DNA of 6,136 bases from Clostridiales bacterium (GTDB taxonomy: Bacteria; Bacillota; Clostridia; Christensenellales; JAISNN01): NCBI GenBank assembly GCA_031273965.1, contig JAISQX010000031.1:1-6136 (forward strand), in the 5' to 3' direction. The position numbers were made by a program, and so were the translations under genes. Shown here in pieces: positions 1-5,543 of the stretch; the first letter of the stretch is position 1; each line of letters opens with the position of its first letter. Below the pieces are notes generated by a model. The model ran no database searches. It was given only the letters and a program-made list of their open reading frames with translations, and was not told the DNA's origin.

Positions 1-477
1 CCGAAACGCGCCTTACACACGATGTTTGCGGCGATATCGATAACGTTCGCAATATCCTTATTGATATACTTCATTTCAAACGCGTTCGCAAGTCAAATCG
101 TAGAATTGTTTATAGGTACCGACACCACGGGTCTTACTCCCGAACAAGCCGAAGCTTGTCTGAATCAAAGCGTCATCTATCTCAAACGCATGAGCTTGGA
201 CTACCTCGTGGTTTCGTTCGTCTTTAATATAAGCGGTTTGGCTATGGCGGCGGGGCATACTTGGTTCTCGCTTTTGAGCGGGATTATAAGTTCTCTGCTC
301 TTCCGCGTTCCCGCCGCCATAATACTCGGAATTACCCTGAATTACGGCATGGCGGGCTTAGGATACGCCGCCCCTCTCGCAAGCTTGGGCGCGCTCGTCA
401 TAGGTCTTATATACCTTGCTTGCGGCGCTTGGAAGAGAAAAAATCAAAATGTGAACGATATTGTTTTAGAAATATAA
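1..477 (+). CDS. MATE family efflux transporter, C-terminal part (5' truncated by window edge)
   Basis: The reading frame is open from base 1 and ends at TAA 475-477, giving 158 visible residues; the N-terminal two thirds lie outside the window. Seen: a very hydrophobic protein with about four transmembrane segments, near residues 9-29, 60-82, 86-108 and 119-140 of the visible part, and a basic tail starting at AWKRK. The pattern fits the last helices of a MATE (multi antimicrobial extrusion) transporter: an amphipathic loop with a YLKR stretch before a helix, then SGLAMAAG, FRVPAAIIL and a glycine-rich GMAGLGYAAP. Known for the family: inner-membrane export of cationic drugs or metabolites coupled to Na+ or H+, with about 12 helices and 440-460 residues. 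The substrate cannot be inferred. The first ATG in the window (base 22) is internal. I see no convincing terminator between its stop and the next gene. The MATE assignment rests on overall pattern, as the most diagnostic N-terminal half is missing. Confidence 0.8.
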   Translation, partial: PKRALHTMFAAISITFAISLLIYFISNAFASQIVELFIGTDTTGLTPEQAEACLNQSVIYLKRMSLDYLVVSFVFNISGLAMAAGHTWFSLLSGIISSLLFRVPAAIILGITLNYGMAGLGYAAPLASLGALVIGLIYLACGAWKRKNQNVNDIVLEI

Positions 478-525
478 AAAACCCGCCCTGCATAATAACG
501 GCTGAAATAACTTATGATAACGCAT

Positions 526-571
526 TTGCACAATTTTTTTTATAAAATATTATAAAATACTTGCACAATTT
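526..571 (+). repeat. Direct repeat of TTGCACAATTT upstream of the XRE gene
   Basis: The 11-mer TTGCACAATTT occurs at 526-536 and again at 561-571, start to start 35 bases. Between the copies is a 10-base tandem near-repeat, TATAAAATAT/TATAAAATAC (541-560). The second 11-mer contains the -35 hexamer of the regulator's promoter. Spacing and position would suit an operator pair or a duplicated promoter element; both are inference. Confidence 0.6.
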
Positions 572-589
572 CTACAAAGGTGTTATACT
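561..589 (+). promoter_or_regulatory. Extended -10 sigma-A type promoter of the XRE gene
   Basis: The -35 is TTGCAC (561-566), followed by a 17-base spacer and -10 TATACT (584-589). The trinucleotide TGT (581-583) directly before the -10 makes it an extended -10 element. Transcription would begin near 596, about 28 bases before the ATG. A perfect 12-base palindrome, TTTTATATAAAA (591-602), covers the expected start point and could be an operator, though it is AT-rich and could be chance. Confidence 0.75.
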
Positions 590-610
590 GTTTTATATAA
601 AATTTACTAT

Positions 611-616
611 GAGGTG
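611..616 (+). promoter_or_regulatory. Ribosome binding site of the XRE gene
   Basis: GAGGTG lies seven bases before the ATG at 624, a good Shine-Dalgarno match that fixes this start codon. Confidence 0.75.
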
Positions 617-623
617 TTAAAGT

Positions 624-815
624 ATGAAGTTTTCAGATGAAGTAAAAGCCGTACGCAGGCAACTTAATATTTCTCAACAACAGCTTTCTCGTGAGTTAAA
701 CGTCAGTTTTGCAACCATCAACCGTTGGGAAGGCGGAAGAACCGAGCCGCAACCCGCGATAAGAGATCTCTTCTATCAGTTCTGCAAAAAAAAGAAAATT
801 AAGTTTGAAGAGTAA
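624..815 (+). CDS. Small XRE/Cro-C1 family helix-turn-helix DNA-binding protein
   Basis: This 63-residue protein is essentially one HTH domain with a short basic-acidic tail. Seen: helix 1 around residues 4-14 (DEVKAVRRQLN), the HTH proper from Q18 to P42 with QQQLSRELNV as the scaffold helix and SFATINRWEGG as the recognition helix, then an aromatic helix (RDLFYQF) and a lysine-rich end (KKKKIKFEE). The SFATINRWE pattern is typical of short stand-alone XRE proteins; it carries no ligand-binding, peptidase or dimerisation domain. Role by family: sequence-specific transcriptional regulator or antitoxin-like repressor. No toxin or partner gene lies beside it: it is monocistronic, with its own promoter and terminator. 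The repeats and palindrome at its promoter suggest autoregulation (inference). The target genes are unknown; the upstream MATE pump is a neighbour but would not be controlled from this promoter. Confidence 0.85.
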   Translation: MKFSDEVKAVRRQLNISQQQLSRELNVSFATINRWEGGRTEPQPAIRDLFYQFCKKKKIKFEE

Positions 816-850
816 AAAAATACGCCGTAAAAGGCGTATTTTTATTTTTT
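816..850 (+). terminator. Rho-independent terminator of the XRE gene
   Basis: An 11-base-pair stem (816-826 with 833-843, core TACGCC/GGCGTA) closes a six-base loop and runs into TTTTTATTTTTT on the + strand. It starts directly after the TAA stop. The A-run on the left arm means it could also work partly on the - strand and stop transcripts coming from the opposite side. Confidence 0.9.
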
Positions 851-874
851 AGCTCAACGCGAAACCTTTTTAGG

Positions 875-930
875 AAAAAATTTTAAAAAGCCCTCGTCTT
901 AGCTTCTTTAGCTACGTTTCCTCAAGGCTT
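875..930 (-). terminator. Orphan - strand hairpin with U-rich tail (terminator-like or small structured RNA)
   Basis: Read on the - strand, the arms 930-924 and 894-888 pair over seven positions (AAGCCTT with AGGGCTT, one G-U). Inside them is a second small hairpin, TAGCT/AGCTA (914-910 with 904-900) with a five-base loop. The outer stem is followed by TTT, AAAA and TTTTTT down to 875. It lies about 50 bases beyond the better rny terminator. It could be a backup terminator for rny or the 3' end of a small RNA. I see no convincing promoter for a separate transcript between 931 and 982. Confidence 0.4.
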
Positions 931-982
931 ATTGCTCCCCCGACAGACGGCGTTCGGATAATTCAAAAACGATTCCTATTAC

Positions 983-1020
983 AAAAAAACAAGGCTCGCG
1001 AATAAAAATCGTGAGCCTTG
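983..1020 (-). terminator. Rho-independent terminator of rny
   Basis: A 12-position stem (1020-1009 with 1001-990, CAAGGCTC paired with GAGCCTTG plus an inner CGA/TCG part) has one C-A mismatch on the - strand and a seven-base loop. On the - strand it is followed by seven T (989-983). It sits about 45 bases past the rny stop codon, as expected for the end of the rny transcript. Confidence 0.88.
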
Positions 1021-1065
1021 TTTTGATTCTTTAAATTATGGAGGAACTCGCCATTAGTTATCGAT

Positions 1066-2688
1066 TTACTTCGCGTATTCCACGCTGCGTAATTCGCGTA
1101 TGACGTTTACCTTTATCTGACCGGGATAGTCCAATTCGCTCTCAAGCTTATGCGCTATCTCCTTTGCCAGGAATATTGTCGCGCTATCGTCAACCTCATT
1201 AGGTTTGACTATTACTCTTATTTCACGCCCCGCCTGTATGGCGTAAGACTGCTCGACGCCGGTAAAGGAGTTTGCTATGGTCTCAAGCTTTTCAAGCCTC
1301 TTGACGTAATTCTCAACCGATTCGCGCCTCGCTCCGGGTCTTGCTCCGGAGATTGCGTCGGACGCCTGTACAAGTATCGCTTCTATCGATTCCGCTTGTA
1401 TTTCGCCGTGGTGCGCGGCTATGCAGTGTATGATCTCTTTTGACTCCTTAAATTTTTTGGCAAGATCCACGCCTATTTGTATATGCGTACCCTCCACCGT
1501 GCTGTCTACGGCTTTTCCGATATCGTGCAAAAGTCCGGCGCGCTTTGCTATTTTTACGTCGGCGCCAAGCTCTGCCGCCATCGCTCCCGCAAGACTCGCG
1601 ACTTCCACGGAATGCTTCAAGACGTTCTGTCCGTAACTCGTGCGGTACCTTAGCCTTCCCAAAAGCTTTATAAGCTCGGGATGTATCCCGAATATTCCCA
1701 TATCAAAAGCTGCGGTTTCGCCCGCTTCTTTGATGCCGGCTTCGACGTCTTTTTTTACGCGTTCGACCATTTCCTCAATGCGCGCAGGGTGGATTCTCCC
1801 GTCGGCAACTAATTTTTCAAGCGTTATACGCGCTATTTCACGTCTAACGGGGTCAAAGCCCGATAATGTGACGACATCCGGCGTATCGTCTATGATGAGG
1901 TCTACGCCCGTAGCGCTTTCCAAAGCGCGGATATTTCTGCCGACTCTTCCGATTATTCTGCCTTTCAGCTCGTCGCTGGGCAAAGGCACAACCGACACGG
2001 TTATTTCGGAAGCGTGATCCGTCGCGCATTTTTGTATCGCCAGACCGACTATTTCCTTGGCTTTTTTTAACCCGTCTTCTTTAGCGTTATTTTCGATTTC
2101 TCTGACAATGTTGACCGCGTCTTTTTTCGCCTCGTCGACGAGTGACTCCATCAAGCGGTCTTTCGCCTCTTGCTTCGTCAATTCGGCTACTTTTTCCAAC
2201 TCCGCCAACATCTTTTCGTTTGAACGGCTCAATTCGGCCTCTATAGCCGCAAGCTCGGATTCTTTTTTTAGGATATCCTGCTTAAGCCTCTCTACGGAAT
2301 CTCGTTTTGAGTCCAGTTGTTGCTCTTTTTTGTCGAGAACCTCTTCTTTTTGAAGAATACGCGTTTCGGTTTTTTGAATTTCGCTTCTTCTCTCTTTTAC
2401 TTCTTTTTCAAGCGCGGCTCTCTGCTTTTGTTGTTCCGATTCTAATTCCGCTCTCAGCCTATGCTGTTCTTCTTTTGCCTCCAGCAAAGCCTCTTTTCTG
2501 AGATTTTTCGCTTCGATCCTGGCTTCCTCTTTGAGCTTTTCCGACTCAGATTTCGCCAAACCTATTTCAGTCTTTGACGACCTCTTGAGTATAAAATAGC
2601 AAACGACGAAACCTATTGCAAGACCTATTACCAAAAACAAAGGAATTGTTATCCCTAAGGGAAGAGCGGAGGCGATTTTTGAGTACAT
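1066..2688 (-). CDS. rny: Ribonuclease Y (membrane-anchored endoribonuclease)
   Basis: The 540-residue protein is full length (B. subtilis RNase Y is 520). Domains in order: an N-terminal membrane helix near residues 13-34; a long charged coiled coil near 40-210, rich in E, K, Q and R; a KH RNA-binding domain around 225-290 with GRIIGRVGRNI at 243-253; and an HD hydrolase domain around 350-450 with H359, the H388-D389 pair (LLHDIGK), H426-H427 and D444 as metal-binding candidates. A conserved C-terminal domain follows. Family role: initiates mRNA decay and processing at the inner face of the membrane, often with glycolytic or helicase partners. The start is secure: GGAGG at 2700-2696 stands seven bases before the ATG. 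The gene has its own promoter and terminator and so appears monocistronic. Oddity: the KH GxxG loop reads GRVG, where I expect GREG in the family; catalytic HD residues are intact. Confidence 0.97.
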   Translation of the reverse strand: MYSKIASALPLGITIPLFLVIGLAIGFVVCYFILKRSSKTEIGLAKSESEKLKEEARIEAKNLRKEALLEAKEEQHRLRAELESEQQKQRAALEKEVKERRSEIQKTETRILQKEEVLDKKEQQLDSKRDSVERLKQDILKKESELAAIEAELSRSNEKMLAELEKVAELTKQEAKDRLMESLVDEAKKDAVNIVREIENNAKEDGLKKAKEIVGLAIQKCATDHASEITVSVVPLPSDELKGRIIGRVGRNIRALESATGVDLIIDDTPDVVTLSGFDPVRREIARITLEKLVADGRIHPARIEEMVERVKKDVEAGIKEAGETAAFDMGIFGIHPELIKLLGRLRYRTSYGQNVLKHSVEVASLAGAMAAELGADVKIAKRAGLLHDIGKAVDSTVEGTHIQIGVDLAKKFKESKEIIHCIAAHHGEIQAESIEAILVQASDAISGARPGARRESVENYVKRLEKLETIANSFTGVEQSYAIQAGREIRVIVKPNEVDDSATIFLAKEIAHKLESELDYPGQIKVNVIRELRSVEYAK

Positions 2689-2777
2689 GTTACTACCTCC
2701 GTATATTATTTAACTTTAAATTTATAATGTCTAAAATATAAAAAAAATTTCTCATTATAAAATTAAACTTAGATATA

Positions 2778-2806
2778 ATTATATATCATCGCACGCGTAA
2801 AGTCAA
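2778..2806 (-). promoter_or_regulatory. Near-consensus sigma-A promoter of rny
   Basis: On the - strand, TTGACT (2806-2801), a 17-base spacer and TATAAT (2783-2778) form an almost ideal housekeeping promoter. Transcription would start near 2771, giving a 5' leader of about 80 AT-rich bases before the rny ATG at 2688. Confidence 0.88.
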
Positions 2807-2939
2807 GGTATTTTTTATCGGATTATAAATAAATACCCTTCAATACGGGGCTTAACGTTAAAACGTCTTCGGGGTGTTGATAACGCGACGCACGGTGCGT
2901 ATTAAAAACATAAACCCGACTAACGGAATATTAAAAGCA

Positions 2940-2983
2940 AAAGTTTTCAAATGATTTTATATAAAAATTTTTGAAAAAACTTT
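2940..2983 (-). repeat. AT-rich imperfect inverted repeat downstream of the TIM-barrel gene
   Basis: AAAGTTTTCAAA (2940-2951) faces TTTGAAAAAACTTT (2970-2983), complementary apart from two extra A. On the - strand the hairpin is followed by TTGCTTTTAA. It is the only terminator-like structure I can find for the upstream gene, but its low GC makes it a weak one. Confidence 0.3.
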
Positions 2984-3049
2984 CCGCAATCTCTTAAAAT
3001 CCTTACCAAAATTTTAATTATGCATATTTGCGCAAACATTTTCAAAAAA

Positions 3050-3868
3050 CTATGCCAGCAATTTTTGAATTATCGCCTTGGAACGCAACGCCGCCTCAAA
3101 TGGACGCACTTCGACTGTACAATATACGTCGGGCTTGAGACAAAAATCTCTGAAACGAATAAAATCGACCGAACCGCTTCCGACGGTTTGATGTTTACCC
3201 TTGCCGGCTATGCCGTCGTGAATATGCACCTCGCGTACCCTGTCGTAATGTTTATAAAAAAAATCCGCCTGTTTCTCGTCCGCGCGCATTTGCCCGTCGT
3301 AGAGCTTGGCAATATCGAGAGTAAGGTTTAGAATACCGTACTCGTCAAGCAACCGTTCAACGCAAAGCATTGTAAAACCGTCGAATCCGGTATTTTCAAC
3401 GCAAAGCATAACGGAATTTGTTCGTTTGACAAGTTCGCCTATATTTTCACAAAGCGTATTTGCAAAAAAATTTAACCGTTTTTGAACCGTATCGTTATAT
3501 TCCTCTCTTCGCTCGCCGTCCGCGCTCATCTTATAGGACGGATACGCACCCAGATGCAGCGTTAAATGTCTCGCGCCGAGTCTTTCGGCGCTGCGTATCA
3601 CCGCGGCGTAATGCTCGGTTATTCCTTTTTTTACCGCCGGCTGTTCGCAAAAGAAACTGATATTGTCGCACGGACCGTGAAGAGTTATCCCGATATTTCT
3701 ATCTTCGGCATAATTTTTAATTTTTAACGCCTCGGTTTCCGGAAGGTTATATAAGCCGAATGAGGGAACGCCCAAATCAAATTGAACAAATCGGAACCCG
3801 CCGGACGCGGCTTTATCTATTCCTTCGTAAAAACTATCTTCGTATACGGAGTGAAAGCCAAAAAACAT
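3050..3868 (-). CDS. TIM-barrel sugar phosphate isomerase/epimerase family protein (AP endonuclease 2-like fold)
   Basis: This 272-residue protein shows the ordered metal-site motifs of the xylose isomerase-like/AP endonuclease family 2 barrel: LHGP with H64, LHLG with H105, ENT with E158, LTLDIAK with D185, HIHD with H215 and H217, GKH with H226 then VGSGSVDF, and VEVRP with E253. No signal peptide or membrane segment is seen, so it is probably cytoplasmic. Compared with endonuclease IV, the second residue of the D-x-x-H pair is K188 and the D of the D-x-H pair is G224, so a full three-zinc site is unlikely; a sugar isomerase, epimerase or related role is more plausible than DNA repair. The exact substrate is unknown. 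The start at 3868 has only a weak ribosome binding site (AGGTTGAG, about nine bases upstream), but an in-frame TAA blocks extension. It follows pyrH on the same strand after 130 bases. Confidence 0.85.
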   Translation of the reverse strand: MFFGFHSVYEDSFYEGIDKAASGGFRFVQFDLGVPSFGLYNLPETEALKIKNYAEDRNIGITLHGPCDNISFFCEQPAVKKGITEHYAAVIRSAERLGARHLTLHLGAYPSYKMSADGERREEYNDTVQKRLNFFANTLCENIGELVKRTNSVMLCVENTGFDGFTMLCVERLLDEYGILNLTLDIAKLYDGQMRADEKQADFFYKHYDRVREVHIHDGIAGKGKHQTVGSGSVDFIRFRDFCLKPDVYCTVEVRPFEAALRSKAIIQKLLA

Positions 3869-3946
3869 ACCTTTTATCTCAACCTGTTTCTTTTAATAAA
3901 ACTATTTCAAGCGGCTCGTCCGGCAAAATAAAACCGCATATATCAC

Positions 3947-3975
3947 GTTATACCAATTTTCTATAAAGGTCTGAG
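3947..3975 (-). promoter_or_regulatory. Possible weak promoter before the TIM-barrel gene
   Basis: TATAAC (3952-3947) is preceded by TGG, giving an extended -10 form, but the -35 at the right spacing (CTCAGA, 3975-3970) matches only half the consensus. With no clear terminator after pyrH, read-through from pyrH is an equally good explanation for expression. Confidence 0.3.
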
Positions 3976-3998
3976 CCTTCTCGGCGGACGCGGTTTAA

Positions 3999-4694
3999 CT
4001 AAGAAATAATTGTGCCGCCCGATTGATTTTTTATAGCGTTTATTATACTATTCTTTTCCGTCAAAGCGAAAGTTATTATGGGAATTTTGTTTTCCATACA
4101 CATCGTCAATGCCGTTTTGTCCATAACCGTAAGCCCTCTGTTGATGACTTCCAGATATGAAATTCTGTCAAACTTTTTTGCGTCTTTATTGACCTTTGGG
4201 TCGCCGTCGTATACGCCGTCTATATTCTTTGCCAAAAGCAAAGCGTCGGCGTGCATCTCGCAAGCTTTAAGCGCGGCGGCGGTGTCCGTCGTAAAATACG
4301 GATTCCCCGTCCCCGCTCCGAATATGACGACTCTTTTCTTTTCAAAGTGCCTCTCGGCCTTTTTGTATATATAAGGCTCGGCTATTCTGGTTATGTCTAT
4401 GGACGTCATAACCCTTGTGTCGATTTTTCCTCTCTCCAAAGCGTCCCTAAGAGCGATGGCGTTCATAACCGTGGCAAGCATGCCCATATGATCGGCGACA
4501 GTTCTGTCCATATCTCTGCCCTGTCTGCCCCGCCAAAAATTGCCTCCTCCTACGACGATACCGATTGTTATTCCCATGTTTTTGACGTCGGCTATTTGCG
4601 ACACGACGTTATTTACTATTTCCTCGTTCAAGCCGAAACCGCCGCCCGACAGCGCCTCTCCGCTTATCTTTAAAATTATTCTTTTTATATCCAT
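3999..4694 (-). CDS. pyrH: UMP kinase (uridylate kinase)
   Basis: Phosphorylates UMP to UDP with ATP, in the cytoplasm, as a step of pyrimidine nucleotide synthesis; the bacterial enzyme is a hexamer of the amino acid kinase fold. From the ATG at 4694 it has 231 residues, close to the family's usual 235-245. Motifs: LKISGEAL (8-15), GGGNFWRGR (49-57), DRTVADHMGMLATVMN (63-78), GTGNPYFTTDTAA (128-140) and DGVYDGDP (159-166), all complete. An alternative TTG at 4736 would add 14 charged residues; I reject it because the family begins right at the IKRIILKISGEA strand and the only ribosome binding site, GAGAGG (4712-4707), lies downstream of that TTG and 12 bases before the ATG, a rather long spacing. 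The gene follows tsf but a strong terminator lies between them, and no good promoter is visible in the roughly 80 bases after it. frr, the usual next gene, is absent here. Confidence 0.96.
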   Translation of the reverse strand: MDIKRIILKISGEALSGGGFGLNEEIVNNVVSQIADVKNMGITIGIVVGGGNFWRGRQGRDMDRTVADHMGMLATVMNAIALRDALERGKIDTRVMTSIDITRIAEPYIYKKAERHFEKKRVVIFGAGTGNPYFTTDTAAALKACEMHADALLLAKNIDGVYDGDPKVNKDAKKFDRISYLEVINRGLTVMDKTALTMCMENKIPIITFALTEKNSIINAIKNQSGGTIIS

Positions 4695-4773
4695 TGTTAA
4701 AAAATACCTCTCGCGTTTTTTTGAGCGTTCCCTCAATATTGAAGACGCATTCTAATATTTTACGGACTTGCCC

Positions 4774-4820
4774 AATAAAAAGGGGCGTTTTCAAACGCCT
4801 TCGTTTGAAACAGCCCCTTT
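4774..4820 (-). terminator. Strong Rho-independent terminator between tsf and pyrH
   Basis: On the - strand, AAAGGGGC (4820-4813) pairs with GCCCCTTT (4786-4779). Between them TTTCAAACG pairs with CGTTTGAAA around a four-base AAGG loop, with a small internal bulge. The stem of about 18 pairs runs into TTTTTATT (4781-4774). It begins 16 bases after the tsf stop, so it should end most rpsB-tsf transcripts before pyrH. Confidence 0.92.
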
Positions 4821-4835
4821 AAATTGACAACATGA

Positions 4836-5501
4836 TTATTCTTTTTTCATTTTATTTAATTGGTCTTGGATTTCGTCCGCGAACGTATCTTGCTTCTTTT
4901 CAAGCCCTTCGCCCATCTCAAAGCGAACAAACCGCCTTACGGTTATCTTTTCGCCTATGGAGCCTACGGTTTCGTTGACAAGCGCCGTAATAGTTTTTGA
5001 CGGGTCTCTCACATAATCCTGCTCCAAAAGGCAAATTTCCTTATAAAACTTTGAAATACGACCTTCTATCATCTTTTCAATGATATTGGCGGGCTTGGGT
5101 TTTGGCTCGTTCAATGCCTGCGCTCTGAATATTTCCTTTTCCTTTGCCACGACGTCCGCCGGAACTTCTTCCTTTGAAAGATACGTCGGTCTTGCCGCCG
5201 CAATATGCATAGCAATATTGTGAACCAATTCTTTAAACGCGTCGGATTTTGCGACAAAGTCCGTTTCGCAATTTATCTCTATAAGCACGCCGACTTTTCC
5301 GCCCATATGGATATAGCTGTCTACGACGCCCTGAGAAGCTATCCTAAGCGCTTTTTTTGCCGCGGAAGCTATGCCTTTTTCTCTCAAATAATCAACGGCT
5401 TTGTCCATATTGCCGTCGCATGCCTCAAGCGCTTTTTTACAATCCATCATGCCGGCGCCGGTTTTTTGTCTTAACGTCACAACGTCCTGATTTGTAAACA
5501 T
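4836..5501 (-). CDS. tsf: Translation elongation factor Ts
   Basis: Guanine nucleotide exchange factor that releases GDP from EF-Tu during elongation. The 221-residue protein starts with the UBA-like domain (residues 1-45) carrying the signature LRQKTGAGMMDCKKAL (10-25). The core follows, with the TDFVAK motif (80-85) that contacts EF-Tu, and FVRFEMGEGL (191-200) closes the core before a charged helical tail (201-221). It is shorter than the E. coli and B. subtilis proteins (roughly 280-295), consistent with the compact EF-Ts type; the reading frame shows no sign of damage. The ATG at 5501 is supported by AGGAGA (5517-5512) ten bases upstream. It follows rpsB by 42 bases without a terminator, so the two are surely co-transcribed, and a terminator follows it. 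Confidence 0.97.
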   Translation of the reverse strand: MFTNQDVVTLRQKTGAGMMDCKKALEACDGNMDKAVDYLREKGIASAAKKALRIASQGVVDSYIHMGGKVGVLIEINCETDFVAKSDAFKELVHNIAMHIAAARPTYLSKEEVPADVVAKEKEIFRAQALNEPKPKPANIIEKMIEGRISKFYKEICLLEQDYVRDPSKTITALVNETVGSIGEKITVRRFVRFEMGEGLEKKQDTFADEIQDQLNKMKKE

Positions 5502-5511
5502 AATATAATAA

Positions 5512-5517
5512 TCTCCT
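5512..5517 (-). promoter_or_regulatory. Ribosome binding site of tsf
   Basis: AGGAGA on the - strand, ten bases before the tsf ATG. It lies in the 42-base rpsB-tsf gap and fixes the start. Confidence 0.8.
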
Positions 5518-5543
5518 AAAACTTATATTCTTAAAATTAATCT

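Larger units (their letters stand above)
2701..3049. other. Intergenic region between the TIM-barrel gene and rny
   Basis: This 349-base gap holds the rny promoter (2778-2806) and its leader of about 80 bases, which is extremely AT-rich and shows no strong hairpin. The part from 2821 to 3049 contains a small hairpin ACGCA/TGCGT (2888-2900), a 10-base palindrome TTTGCGCAAA (3027-3036) and an AT-rich inverted repeat (2940-2983). I see no gene, tRNA or recognisable riboswitch here. The longest small frames are under 30 codons and lack ribosome binding sites. Confidence 0.6.

Noticed and set aside
261..545. 94-codon + strand frame overlapping the end of the MATE gene
   Set aside because: Rich in R and H, with no family likeness, and it lies in another frame across clearly hydrophobic MATE coding sequence.
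1150..2501. Several + strand open frames antisense to rny
   Set aside because: They are low-complexity (S/F/C-rich) mirror translations of a strongly supported rny gene, with no ribosome binding sites.
2874..2954. 26-codon + strand frame starting GTG in the spacer
   Set aside because: No usable Shine-Dalgarno sequence, a non-ATG start and no recognisable sequence; expected by chance at this length.
3020..3331. 103-codon + strand frame antisense to the 3' end of the TIM-barrel gene
   Set aside because: No ribosome binding site, and the opposite strand encodes conserved motifs (HIHD, VEVRP) over the same bases.
3900..3940. GCGGTT/AGCCGC inverted repeat as a terminator after pyrH
   Set aside because: Only about six pairs around a loop of about 15 bases and no T-run follows on the - strand, so it is not convincing as a terminator.
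4695..4736. Longer pyrH starting at TTG 4736
   Set aside because: It would add a 14-residue charged extension not seen in the family; the ATG at 4694 directly precedes the conserved first strand and has GAGAGG upstream.
4609..4794. 61-codon - strand frame overlapping the pyrH start and the tsf terminator
   Set aside because: It begins inside the terminator hairpin, runs in a different frame through pyrH and has a random basic composition.
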